Source: Gorillibacterium timonense
GTDB taxonomy: Bacteria > Bacillota > Bacilli > Paenibacillales > NBRC-103111
Reading direction: 5' to 3'
Length of the DNA: 64,000 bases
Assembly: GCF_001457415.1 (NCBI RefSeq)
Contig: NZ_LN881721.1
Location: forward strand, 186,001-250,000
Shown: piece by piece, positions 8,279 to 16,209 of the stretch
Position numbering within the stretch: position 1 is the stretch's first letter
Layout: each line of letters opens with the position of its first letter
Program-made: the position numbers and the translations under genes
The notes under the pieces: model-generated
Told to the model about the DNA's origin: nothing
Databases searched by the model: none
The model's input: the letters and a program-made list of their open reading frames with translations, nothing else

Positions 8279-8349
8279 CGTTGTATAATCGTCGTACAAG
8301 TTCACTTTACTTAGTGGAAATGACTATGAATGGATAGGAGTGATCTCCA

Positions 8350-9012
8350 TTGGCAACCGAAATCTCCCGTAAGTCCTCTCCTCATCAACACGAGATCGCT
8401 AGTTTTCTGGAATATCGTTCTGCTCATCCGGCCCTTTTTGATAATAGCTTGATCTCAGCCTTCTTCGATAATGACGAGAATGCCGTCTTGCTGGGAAGAG
8501 CGATGGGACATCCGACTCCAGAGAACAGAAAGGAATTGGACAGGGCCTTCCAAAGGTTCTTTTTCGGCGTTCGATTTACCAAGTATTTAGGCTCTATGAT
8601 TCGTTATTCGGACATCGATTACCATCGGAGGCGGAAGAAGTACGAAAGCCGAAACCGACTCATCTTCGATTCTCCCCTTGGGGAAGACAGCGAGATGTCC
8701 ATGGGCGACTATTTGCTGACCAAGCTTCCCGAGTCCCCGGGGTGTTCGGCCAGCGGCAGCCCGGAGGCCTTTCAGGCGGAGCTGGACAATCCCGATCTAT
8801 GCGAGGCCTTCTCCAAATTGACGGATCGGCAGAAGCTTGTCGTCACGCTGTCGTATTCGGCGCGCGAACGGGACACCGAAATTGCCAGCCGGTTAAATGT
8901 CTCCCAGCAAGCGGTAACCAAAACCCGCATAACCGCCTTGAACAAAATGCGCAGAGGCCTTCAGATCGCGGAAAAACGCGATTCAGGTTATGAGGTACAG
9001 AAGAGACCATGA
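8350..9012 (+). CDS. Sigma factor subunit, SigO (YvrI)-like
   Basis: A 220-residue sigma-70-like protein. The C-terminal part (about 150-205) is a region 4 helix-turn-helix: LTDRQKLVVTLSYSARERDT, then EIASRLNVSQQAVTKTRI. The N-terminal part (about 35-110, with DNDENAVLLGRAMGHPTPEN and RFFFGVRFTKYL) resembles B. subtilis SigO rather than a full region 2. The start is TTG 8350 with AGGAGTGAT ending 6 bases upstream. It overlaps the next gene by ATGA. In B. subtilis SigO carries the -35-binding region and RsoA supplies region 2; the same division of labour is inferred here. No RsiO-like anti-sigma gene is visible next to it. Confidence 0.75.
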   Translation: MATEISRKSSPHQHEIASFLEYRSAHPALFDNSLISAFFDNDENAVLLGRAMGHPTPENRKELDRAFQRFFFGVRFTKYLGSMIRYSDIDYHRRRKKYESRNRLIFDSPLGEDSEMSMGDYLLTKLPESPGCSASGSPEAFQAELDNPDLCEAFSKLTDRQKLVVTLSYSARERDTEIASRLNVSQQAVTKTRITALNKMRRGLQIAEKRDSGYEVQKRP

Positions 9013-9266
9013 TTCCGGATGATTTATTCCTGCGGGTGGAACGAGCAAAATCCGGTGATCGGGAGGCGATGGAACAAATTATCGACTTGTTTCAACCGGC
9101 CATCAACCGGGTGTGCCTGCAAGCTCATCCGAACGAACGGAACGATCTCAGGCAGGCTCTGAAGGAGAAGGTGATCGTCGCGGTGAAGCAGTACGATCTG
9201 GCTTCGGTTCCCGATTATTCCGCGTTCATCGAGATGATCTCGACCAATTGGGACTCGGGATTGTGA
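9009..9266 (+). CDS. Sigma co-factor, RsoA (YvrHa)-like
   Basis: An 85-residue protein whose pattern (LFLRVERAKSGDREAMEQII, DLFQPAINR, then acidic helix and KQYD) matches the short region-2-like helix-turn-helix proteins (HTH_16 family) that include RsoA. Its start codon overlaps the stop of the upstream sigma gene (ATGA), so the two are made stoichiometrically. Together they would form a split sigma factor. Homology is judged from remembered family features, not a search. Confidence 0.7.
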   Translation: MIPDDLFLRVERAKSGDREAMEQIIDLFQPAINRVCLQAHPNERNDLRQALKEKVIVAVKQYDLASVPDYSAFIEMISTNWDSGL

Positions 9267-9341
9267 GTGGGTCTGGCATGGAGTGGAGCCGCTAAGCTGC
9301 CATGACGCCGGACATCGTGCTTGAATGGCTGCCAAACAGAC

Positions 9342-9377
9342 AAAGGCAGAGCTGCCCGGATGGGCGGCTCTGCCTTT
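9342..9377. terminator. Bidirectional terminator between convergent genes
   Basis: Arms AAAGGCAGAGC (9342-9352) and GCTCTGCCTTT (9367-9377) enclose a second short stem GCCC/GGGC. It separates the sigma operon from the convergent DUF2798 gene. Confidence 0.8.
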
Positions 9378-9395
9378 CCATTATCCGATGCCGCC

Positions 9396-9869
9396 TCAGT
9401 TGATCAGCAGCGTTCTGAGCTTGGGGAACAAGAAACGGACGAGCGGGCCGATAACGATCAATTGCAGCGGATAAGCCATGATAAAATTTTTGCCGAAGGT
9501 TAGAAAATAGCTTCTCATAAGCGAGCCGCCGTCATACCCTCCGGTCAGATGGGCGATCGCCAAGCCGTAAACGGACATACACATCGCCATTCCCAGCACC
9601 ATGCAGGTGGAAATGGCAAGGATGGTGTACCCTTTGTTGGACTTAGGGAACGGCAATTTCAAGGCTGTCTTTTTAGCTGTAGGGCCGACAAGAAACAGAT
9701 CCAGGAGAAAGGCGATGAGAAAGCCGATCGCAAACTCCAGCAAGGCCTCTCCGATCGTTATGGTCGAGATCGCGCCATTTAGAATCAGATTATAAACGGT
9801 CATCCCCATAACCATTCCGAAGCACATCATGAAACAAAACCATACACTCTCTCTCTTTGTTGCAGGCAA
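9396..9869 (-). CDS. DUF2798 family membrane protein
   Basis: A 157-residue integral membrane protein with four predicted helices arranged as two similar halves (about 8-30, 42-64, 85-108, 130-150). Each half contains MVMGMTVYNL- or MVLGMAMCMSVYGL-like sequence, and both end in a PLQL/LDLF-LVGP or VIGPLVR motif. This repeated layout is that of DUF2798. Function unknown. The start is TTG 9869, with GGAG 8 bases upstream; an ATG nearby is out of frame. It stands alone, convergent with the sigma genes. Confidence 0.75.
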   Translation of the reverse strand: MPATKRESVWFCFMMCFGMVMGMTVYNLILNGAISTITIGEALLEFAIGFLIAFLLDLFLVGPTAKKTALKLPFPKSNKGYTILAISTCMVLGMAMCMSVYGLAIAHLTGGYDGGSLMRSYFLTFGKNFIMAYPLQLIVIGPLVRFLFPKLRTLLIN

Positions 9870-9992
9870 ATGGTCTCCATCCCTTCTTCTTCGTGTGCCT
9901 GTTCAGTATAGACATGACCGAAAATCTCATGTAAGTGAACATTTTGCGAAGAATGGTTGACGGAGACTGAGCGGGTTGGTGGCGAACAAATA

Positions 9993-10019
9993 GGCTGACG
10001 GCTTCTCAGGCCGGCAGCC
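9993..10019 (-). terminator. Terminator-like hairpin after the histidine kinase gene
   Basis: GGCTGACGGC and GCCGGCAGCC form a stem with single mismatches around a short loop, 10 bases past the kinase stop codon; on the minus strand it is followed by TATTTGTT, a weak U-tract. Confidence 0.5.
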
Positions 10020-10028
10020 CTGCGCGAT

Positions 10029-11387
10029 TCAACTCAATTGCACGGAGAAGGTCGTGCTTTCCCCAACCACACTCTTGGCGTAGATTCGCCCCTTATGCTG
10101 CTCCACAATCGACTTCGCGATCGCGAGGCCGAGTCCATAGCCGCCCTGCTTGCGCGTGCGAGAGGCATCGGTGCGATAGAAGCGGTCGAAGATGCGCGCA
10201 AGATGCTCCGGTGCGATGCCCTCTCCAGTGTTTGAGACGCTGAGGAGCACGCCGTGGCTTTGCTTTTTCAAGGAGACGGTCACCGTTCCGTTCGGATTGG
10301 TATATTTGATGGCGTTGTCCAGCAGGATGAGGATCACCTGCTTGATCTGTTCATTGCTGCCGTTCACCATCAGGTTCGGCTCGATGTCATAAGTCAGGGA
10401 TAGGTGCTTCTCAAAGATCACGGCTTCCATCGTCAGGATGATGCTTTCCACCGATTCGCTCAGATCGAACGGCGAGAAGATCATGGCCGTTCGGGAATCG
10501 TCCAGCTCGGTCAGATAGAGCAGATCGTTCGTCAGCCGGCTCATGCGCTCGGTCTCGGACTTGATGTAATGCAGCCATTTGGCCTGCTGGCGGATCGGTT
10601 CGTTCTCATTCGCCAGAAGCACATCCGCGTTCGTGCTGATGATGGCGAGCGGCGTCTTCAGCTCGTGGGAAGCGTCGGCAATAAATTGCTTTTGCTTCTC
10701 GAAGGCTTCCCGGATCGGGGCGATCGAGCGATTCGCGAAGAACCGGCTGATACCGTAAATGACGAGCAGCATCGCCAAGCCCACCGCGGAAAAGGTGTAG
10801 ATGAGCTTCGTCAGGATCGCCTGCTGAGCGCTTACGTCTAGGAAAACGTATTGGTAGCCGTCCCTTGTCGGCTGAACAATGTAAGCCCAGCGGGTCTCAT
10901 CGAGGGTGAACTGGCCGATGTCCTTCTTCGCGGAGATGGCCTTCTGCAGAGCGGTTTCGTAAAATTCTTGATCCTGATCCAAGTCCAAAGCGGAAGAGGT
11001 TTGCGTCAATGTCCGCGACTTGTCCGCCAGCACCTGGAAGGAGACCGACCGCTCCGGTGGGCCCTCTCCTTTGTCCGCGGGCCGGAGGTCGGAAGCCGGG
11101 TTCAGCGCTTGGCCGCCGTTCTTCCCGGCAGGAAGCTGATCCGTATTGCCGGTCTGGGCTCCAAGCGACGGATCCGTATTACCGGTAAGAGAGGAAGGGG
11201 GTACGGTATCTCTACCGCCCGGAACCTTCTGATAAAACTCTGTCAGCCGGTGAAGCTCGCGGTTGGTTTCGTTGTACGCATCGCGGTAGGTAATCGTGTA
11301 GATCGAAGTAAAGGCAACCAGCATGAGAATCGTGATGCTCACCAGATTGACGAGCAGGAACCGATTTCGGAGCTTCGTAAACATCAT
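10029..11387 (-). CDS. Sensor histidine kinase (two-component system)
   Basis: A 452-residue membrane kinase. Helix 1 is at about residues 10-30. The extracellular loop (about 31-185) contains a low-complexity Gly/Asn/Thr/Pro stretch. Helix 2 is at about 188-208, followed by the catalytic region: H-box FIADASHELKTPLAI (phosphorylated His about 242), N-box LLDNAIKYTNPNGT, G1 box SVSNTGEGI, F-box RIFDRFYR and G2 GGYGLGLAIAKSIV. I see no clear HAMP domain. The start ATG at 11387 overlaps the stop of the response regulator, so the two are coupled. The input signal is unknown; position next to the VTC operon suggests envelope or phosphate-related control. Confidence 0.9.
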   Translation of the reverse strand: MMFTKLRNRFLLVNLVSITILMLVAFTSIYTITYRDAYNETNRELHRLTEFYQKVPGGRDTVPPSSLTGNTDPSLGAQTGNTDQLPAGKNGGQALNPASDLRPADKGEGPPERSVSFQVLADKSRTLTQTSSALDLDQDQEFYETALQKAISAKKDIGQFTLDETRWAYIVQPTRDGYQYVFLDVSAQQAILTKLIYTFSAVGLAMLLVIYGISRFFANRSIAPIREAFEKQKQFIADASHELKTPLAIISTNADVLLANENEPIRQQAKWLHYIKSETERMSRLTNDLLYLTELDDSRTAMIFSPFDLSESVESIILTMEAVIFEKHLSLTYDIEPNLMVNGSNEQIKQVILILLDNAIKYTNPNGTVTVSLKKQSHGVLLSVSNTGEGIAPEHLARIFDRFYRTDASRTRKQGGYGLGLAIAKSIVEQHKGRIYAKSVVGESTTFSVQLS

Positions 11388-12061
11388 CCGCTCACCTCTA
11401 ATACATAGCCTACGCCGCGAATCGTGTTGATGCGGACGGTCGAGTTCAGGAAGGTCAGCTTTTTCCGCAGAAACGAAATGTAGACCTCCACGTTATTGTG
11501 CTCCGCCTCGGAATCAAAGCCCCACAGCTTCTCGATGATTTGCTCTTTGGACGTGACCCCTTGCTTGCGCAGGATCAGGAGCTCCAGCAGCTCGCTCTCC
11601 TTCAGATTGAGCTTGAGCTCTTTGCCGCGTGACGCCAGCTTGAGATGGGTCGGACTCAGCTCGATATCCCCGAACCTCAGCGTGTCGTCCTGTACGGTCT
11701 CGCCCTTGCGCCGCAGCGCCGCGCGGATTCTCGCCATCAGCTCCTCCGAGGAGAACGGCTTGGCGATGTAATCGTCGGCCCCGTAATCGAGCCCCGCGAC
11801 CATGTCCGAGATCTCCCCTTTGGCCGTGAGGAAGATCACCGGCGTGGATACGCCCTGGCTCCGAAGCGTCTGAAGCAGGCGGATGCCGTCCATCTCCGGC
11901 ATCATGATATCGAGCAAGAGCAGGTCGTAAATCCCGCTCTGCGCATAATCGAGACCGGCCCGGCCGTCATGCACAGCGTCTACGGAATAGTTGTTTTTTC
12001 GCAGGATATGGGTCAGAGCCTCGGCTAGATGAAGCTCGTCTTCGACAATCAGGATTCTCAT
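11384..12061 (-). CDS. OmpR/PhoB-family response regulator
   Basis: A 225-residue regulator with a receiver domain (1-118; acidic pocket IVEDE, phospho-Asp in LLLLDIMMPEMDG, Lys in IAKPFSSEEL) and a C-terminal winged helix (about 130-225; VYISFLRKKL, IRGVGYVL). The start is ATG 12061, because AAGGGTGAA precedes it by 6 bases; an ATG 11 codons further upstream has no such site. It is partnered with the kinase whose gene overlaps its stop codon. A 19-bp motif lies 90 bases upstream and again, inverted, before the divergent VTC operon. Confidence 0.93.
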   Translation of the reverse strand: MRILIVEDELHLAEALTHILRKNNYSVDAVHDGRAGLDYAQSGIYDLLLLDIMMPEMDGIRLLQTLRSQGVSTPVIFLTAKGEISDMVAGLDYGADDYIAKPFSSEELMARIRAALRRKGETVQDDTLRFGDIELSPTHLKLASRGKELKLNLKESELLELLILRKQGVTSKEQIIEKLWGFDSEAEHNNVEVYISFLRKKLTFLNSTVRINTIRGVGYVLEVSG

Positions 12062-12151
12062 GGTGGGTTCACCCTTTGCTTCATATTGCTTCAAATAAGG
12101 TAGTTACCGCTTAAAGGGGTTCTTCCCTTCTTCGGTCATTATAACCGAAAT

Positions 12152-12170
12152 ACCTTTAGTGAACCTTAAC
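12152..12170. promoter_or_regulatory. Operator candidate, copy 1 (response regulator side)
   Basis: ACCTTTAGTGAACCTTAAC. Matches 17 of 19 bases with the inverted copy at 12243-12261. It lies about 90 bases upstream of the response regulator start. Confidence 0.55.
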
Positions 12171-12242
12171 CGGGCATCATGAGGGACGGGCTGCGGGACG
12201 GGCTGCGAGCCATGTTCGAATTGTAAAGGTTTCGTAAATTCA

Positions 12243-12261
12243 TTTAAGTTTCACTAAAGGT
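12243..12261. promoter_or_regulatory. Operator candidate, copy 2 (VTC operon side)
   Basis: TTTAAGTTTCACTAAAGGT, the reverse complement of copy 1 with two differences. A related AAAGGT-containing segment lies at 12225-12231. It lies about 65 bases upstream of the VTC gene start, where a response regulator would contact RNA polymerase. Confidence 0.55.
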
Positions 12262-12325
12262 TCAGGGGCTACGATACAGGCATGGAACAACCGAACCCTT
12301 CCCCACCGAAAGGACGTGACCCCAA

Positions 12326-13069
12326 ATGGCCATCGAAGTTTTCAACCGTTATGAGAACAAGTACCTGCTCGATACCGCGGCTTATGCCGACCTCTACAGG
12401 GAACTTCTCCATCATATGGAGCCGGACGAGTACAACAAACGGCACGAGTTCTACACCATCACCAACCTGTATTACGATACCGAGCATAACACCCTGATCC
12501 GCAACAGCCTGTCGAAGCCGAAATACAAGGAGAAGCTTCGCCTCCGGGCTTACGGAACGCCGAATGGCGATTCGAAGGTGTATCTCGAAATCAAGAAAAA
12601 GGTGGTCGGGCTGGTCAACAAGCGAAGAACGGCGCTTACGCTGAACGAAGCCTATGACTTTGTCCGCACCGGAGTGGAGCCGGAGTACAAGGACTACATG
12701 AACCGCCAGGTTTTGCACGAGATCTCGTATTTCCTTCAGCAGTATGAACTGATTCCGATGGTGTATCTGTCGTACGACCGCAAGGCGCTTTTTAGCAAGG
12801 AAAGCCGGGATCTGCGCATCACCTTCGACACGAACATCCGTTGCCGCCGCCACGATCTGCTGCTGGAAAATGGGACCTACGGCGATCCGCTGCTGGAGCG
12901 CGGACAATGGCTGATGGAAGTGAAGGCCGAGAACACCATTCCCCTCTGGCTGTCCCGAATGCTTTCGGAGCACGGGATGTACCGCACCGGGTTTTCCAAA
13001 TACGGCAATGAGTACAAGAAGACGATTCGTTCGAAACAGTCTGAAATGGAGAGTGTCCGCTATGCTTGA
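12326..13069 (+). CDS. VTC-domain protein (polyphosphate polymerase-like)
   Basis: A 247-residue protein covering the VTC catalytic tunnel domain known from yeast Vtc4 and bacterial homologues. Visible landmarks are FNRYENKYLL at the N-terminus, the basic strand LRLRAYG (about residues 73-79), EIKKKVVG with NKRR, the central SYDRKAL, and the late acidic-basic strand LMEVKAE. These Arg/Lys/Glu strands line the tunnel that binds triphosphate in the family. A role in polyphosphate or another phospho-polymer is inferred. The start is ATG 12326 after AAAGGACGTGA. It overlaps the DUF4956 gene by 8 bases, and VTC-DUF4956-CotH or Cthe_2159 gene sets are common in Firmicutes. Confidence 0.85.
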   Translation: MAIEVFNRYENKYLLDTAAYADLYRELLHHMEPDEYNKRHEFYTITNLYYDTEHNTLIRNSLSKPKYKEKLRLRAYGTPNGDSKVYLEIKKKVVGLVNKRRTALTLNEAYDFVRTGVEPEYKDYMNRQVLHEISYFLQQYELIPMVYLSYDRKALFSKESRDLRITFDTNIRCRRHDLLLENGTYGDPLLERGQWLMEVKAENTIPLWLSRMLSEHGMYRTGFSKYGNEYKKTIRSKQSEMESVRYA

Positions 13070-13742
13070 TTCCTTATTTACCGCCACGACCAGCACGAGC
13101 CTTACGTTTGCGAATGCCATGCTGACCATCGTCGTCGCCATCGTTCTCGGCGGGATTATCAGCTTCACCTATATGAAGACGAATGTCGCTTCCTATACGC
13201 AGAGCTTCACCCTCACGATGGTGCTGCTGCCGACGATCGTCGCCATCATCATTCTGCTCATTGGCAGCAATATCGCCCGAGCGTTCAGCCTGGCCGGCGC
13301 GTTCTCCATCATTCGGTTCCGAAGCGCGCCTGGCGACCCGAAGGATATCACCTTCGTCCTGTTCACCATGGCCGCTGGACTGGCTTGCGGAGTGGGAGCC
13401 TTCGGATACGCGGTGTTCTTTACTCTCATCCTCTGTGTGCTGATGGCCGTGCTCAGCCGAACGAATTTCGGCGTGCGGAAGACGGCGCAGAAGACGTTGA
13501 AGATCACCATACCGGAGAATCTCGGTTACGAGGAAGCATTCGCTGAGGTGTTTGATCGCTATCAAGTCGGCTATGAGCTGAAAAAGATCCGGACCACCGA
13601 GCTTGGCAGCCTGTACGAGCTGGTGTACGCCGTTACCTTGAAGAACGAAGTTAATCAAAAGGAATTTCTCGACGCCATCCGGTGCCGCAACGGCAACCTG
13701 GACCTGTCGCTGACCATGAGTCCGACTGTGACGGAGTTTTAA
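13062..13742 (+). CDS. DUF4956 family membrane protein
   Basis: A 226-residue protein with a short extra-cytoplasmic start, three to four membrane helices (about 15-38, 50-75, 95-130) and a cytosolic C-terminal domain (about 145-226). The conserved core AFSLAGAFSIIRFRSAPGDP is diagnostic for DUF4956. The start is ATG 13062, overlapping the VTC stop codon, with GGAGAG 8 bases upstream; the frame extends further 5' but without a ribosome site. It probably works in one membrane-bound complex with the VTC protein. The molecular function is not known. Confidence 0.85.
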   Translation: MLDSLFTATTSTSLTFANAMLTIVVAIVLGGIISFTYMKTNVASYTQSFTLTMVLLPTIVAIIILLIGSNIARAFSLAGAFSIIRFRSAPGDPKDITFVLFTMAAGLACGVGAFGYAVFFTLILCVLMAVLSRTNFGVRKTAQKTLKITIPENLGYEEAFAEVFDRYQVGYELKKIRTTELGSLYELVYAVTLKNEVNQKEFLDAIRCRNGNLDLSLTMSPTVTEF

Positions 13743-13794
13743 AAGAAATGACCGAATCCGCTTCGAGGTTCGGGAGACGAAAGGAAGATGTAAA

Positions 13795-15978
13795 ATGAGT
13801 AAAATTATAGATATTGGCAAGACGGCGGCATTGGGACTTCTGTGCGCCGCTCTGCTTACCGCCTGCAACGGGACGACGAATGGTACGGCTGCCACCGGGA
13901 AGGAGGCGGCGGCCACGGCCGCGCAAAGTGGGAATACGACTGCTTCGGGTACGACTGCTGCTGTCACAGTGAGCCGCGAGGAGCTGGAGAAGGCGGTGAC
14001 CTTCGATGACGAGGATAAGCTCACGGAGTGGAGCGCGGACAGCTCCACCGCCATTCAACTGAACGGGACGGCCGCAACGGTTACCGGCTCCGGAGCAGCG
14101 TATCAAGACGGAACGGTAACGATCACGAAAGCCGGCACCTATGTCCTGAGCGGCAAGCTCACAGATGGACAGATCGCCGTCAATGTCGAGGAGAAAGGAA
14201 CCGTTCATCTCGTGCTGAACGGAGCGGAGATCGCAAACAGCGACAGCGCCGCGATCTACGTTCAGAAGGCTGACAAGACGGTGATCACGCTTCAGGAGGG
14301 CACGGTGAACGCCGTATCGGACGGCAAGACCTACACGTTCCCGGATGCGGACACGGATGAGCCATCCGCCGCCATCTTCAGCAAGGATGACCTGACGATC
14401 AACGGAACGGGTAAGCTGACGGTTACCGCGAATTATAACGACGGCATTACCGGGAAGGACGACCTGAAGATCGTGAGCGGGACCTTCGAGATTCAGGCCG
14501 CGGATGACGGCGTGGTCGGCAAGGACCTCGTCGCGGTGCAGGCAGGAACCTTCACCATCAAGGCGGAGGGAGACGGTATCAAATCGACCAACGATACCGA
14601 TGCGGACAAAGGGATCATCGTCCTCGCCGGAGGCACGTATGACATTCAAGCCGGAAGCGACGCCGTGCAGGCGGAGACCTCGCTGCTCGTCCAAGACGGC
14701 ACGTACACCCTGGTAACGGGCGGCGGCCACACGAATGCGGAGAAGAAGACGGAGGAGATGGGTCCCGGCGGCGGAATGGGCCAGCGTCCCGACATGGGAG
14801 CGCAAGGGGCGCCAGGTGCTCAAGGCACCCAGGGCACCCAAGGCACCCAAGGATCGAAGCAAGGTGCTGAAGGAACACAAGGCGCAGCATCTACGCAGCA
14901 GACGGGGACGGATCAGACATCCGCGAACTCCACGACAACGGAGGAAACGGCGGATACGCCCAGCACCAAAGGGCTGAAAGCTGGAGCAGGCTTGTTCGTT
15001 ACGGGCGGCAGCTTCACGATCGATTCGGCGGACGATGCGATTCACAGCAACAACACGGTAGAGATCACGAACGGAGACTTTACGATCGCGACCGGCGATG
15101 ATGGCATTCATGGCGATTCTGCGCTGACGATCAGCGGGGGAACGGTCAACATCACCGACAGCTATGAAGGACTGGAAGCGGCGACCATTACCCTTGCCGG
15201 CGGCGAGATTCATCTCGTCACCTCCGACGACGGAATCAACGCTTCGGGGAACGACGGTACGAACAATCAGCTGATCATTCAAGGCGGCTATGTAACGCTC
15301 AATGCCGGAGGCGACGGACTCGACTCGAACGGATCGATCACGATGAGCGGCGGAACGGTCATCGTTAACGGCCCGACCAATGACGGCAACGGCCCGCTCG
15401 ATTATGACGCGACCTTCGAGATGACCGGCGGATTCCTGGTGGCGGCGGGAAGCTCGGGCATGGCCCAGGCGACATCGGACGCTTCGAGCCAGGCTTCGAT
15501 CATCATGACCTACCCGCAAACCCAGCAAGCCGGGACGCTTGTTCATCTGGAAAACAGCGAGGGCAAGAGCATCCTGACCTTCGCTCCTGCCAAAGCGTAT
15601 CAATCGGTAGTGGTCAGCTCACCCGAGCTGAAGACCGGCGGCAGCTACACGCTGTATTCCGGCGGTACCGCAACCGGAACGGCCAAGGATGGCCTCTATG
15701 CCGACGGAACGTATCAAGGCGGCACCAAGGTAACCGGCTTTGATATCTCGGGCAGCGTCACCTGGCTGAACGAATCCGGCGTAACCACAGCCAAGACCGG
15801 AGGTCCGGGCGGAGGAGGCGGCTTCGGCGGCGGCAACCGTGGTGGCGGCAGAGGCGAAGGAGGCGGCACAGGCAACGGCGGCACCCCGCCGGAAGGCGTC
15901 CCAGGCGGTGACGGCCCCACGGGCAACGGTGGGAATCCGCCGGAAGCGGCCCCGAGCACGAGTCCGAGCGGAACCTAA
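13795..15978 (+). CDS. Carbohydrate-binding lipoprotein, Cthe_2159-type beta-helix
   Basis: A 727-residue exported lipoprotein with signal peptide and lipobox LLTAC (Cys about residue 23). The bulk (about 75-320 and 395-620) consists of repeated beta-helix rungs (DGITGKDDL, DGVVGKDLV, DGIKSTND, DDAIHSNNTVEI, DDGIHGD, DGLDSNGSI), as in Cthe_2159-family pectate-lyase-like, calcium- and polygalacturonate-binding proteins. A collagen-like Gly-X-X tract (about 325-365) is inserted in the middle, and the C-terminus is Gly/Pro-rich (about 665-727). Third gene of the VTC operon, 52 bases after DUF4956. It presumably acts on the outer face of the membrane or in the cell wall. Confidence 0.82.
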   Translation: MSKIIDIGKTAALGLLCAALLTACNGTTNGTAATGKEAAATAAQSGNTTASGTTAAVTVSREELEKAVTFDDEDKLTEWSADSSTAIQLNGTAATVTGSGAAYQDGTVTITKAGTYVLSGKLTDGQIAVNVEEKGTVHLVLNGAEIANSDSAAIYVQKADKTVITLQEGTVNAVSDGKTYTFPDADTDEPSAAIFSKDDLTINGTGKLTVTANYNDGITGKDDLKIVSGTFEIQAADDGVVGKDLVAVQAGTFTIKAEGDGIKSTNDTDADKGIIVLAGGTYDIQAGSDAVQAETSLLVQDGTYTLVTGGGHTNAEKKTEEMGPGGGMGQRPDMGAQGAPGAQGTQGTQGTQGSKQGAEGTQGAASTQQTGTDQTSANSTTTEETADTPSTKGLKAGAGLFVTGGSFTIDSADDAIHSNNTVEITNGDFTIATGDDGIHGDSALTISGGTVNITDSYEGLEAATITLAGGEIHLVTSDDGINASGNDGTNNQLIIQGGYVTLNAGGDGLDSNGSITMSGGTVIVNGPTNDGNGPLDYDATFEMTGGFLVAAGSSGMAQATSDASSQASIIMTYPQTQQAGTLVHLENSEGKSILTFAPAKAYQSVVVSSPELKTGGSYTLYSGGTATGTAKDGLYADGTYQGGTKVTGFDISGSVTWLNESGVTTAKTGGPGGGGGFGGGNRGGGRGEGGGTGNGGTPPEGVPGGDGPTGNGGNPPEAAPSTSPSGT

Positions 15979-16034
15979 GGGAGCGCGGAGAATGAATCAA
16001 GGGTAGAAGAGCAGGAGGGTTGGACTCCAAGAGA

Positions 16035-16072
16035 GGGTCGGTTCCGGTCGCACACCGGAGCCGGCCCTTTTT
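16035..16072 (+). terminator. Terminator of the VTC operon
   Basis: Long stem GGGTCGGTTCCGGT / ACCGGAGCCGGCCC (with G-T pairs) followed by five T. Confidence 0.85.
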
Positions 16073-16172
16073 CGCTTGGGTGAAGGGTTGACTCCGCCGC
16101 CGACAGGCTGATGACGGTTCTGCCAAGATCATAGGGTAAGGAATTTCGGCATCGCGCAGCGGTCATGCATTG

Positions 16173-16178
16173 TATAAT
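16173..16178 (+). promoter_or_regulatory. -10 element before the GH94-type gene
   Basis: TATAAT 32 bases upstream of the chosen start codon at 16210; no good -35 is visible. It argues against the longer upstream start at 16165. Confidence 0.4.
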
Positions 16179-16209
16179 ACAGGTAACGCACACGAAAAGA
16201 GGTATAGCG

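Noticed and set aside
13651..15603. Long minus-strand open frame opposite the Cthe_2159-type lipoprotein
   Set aside because: Shadow of the repetitive GC-rich plus-strand gene; no ribosome site and a low-complexity Arg/Leu-rich translation.
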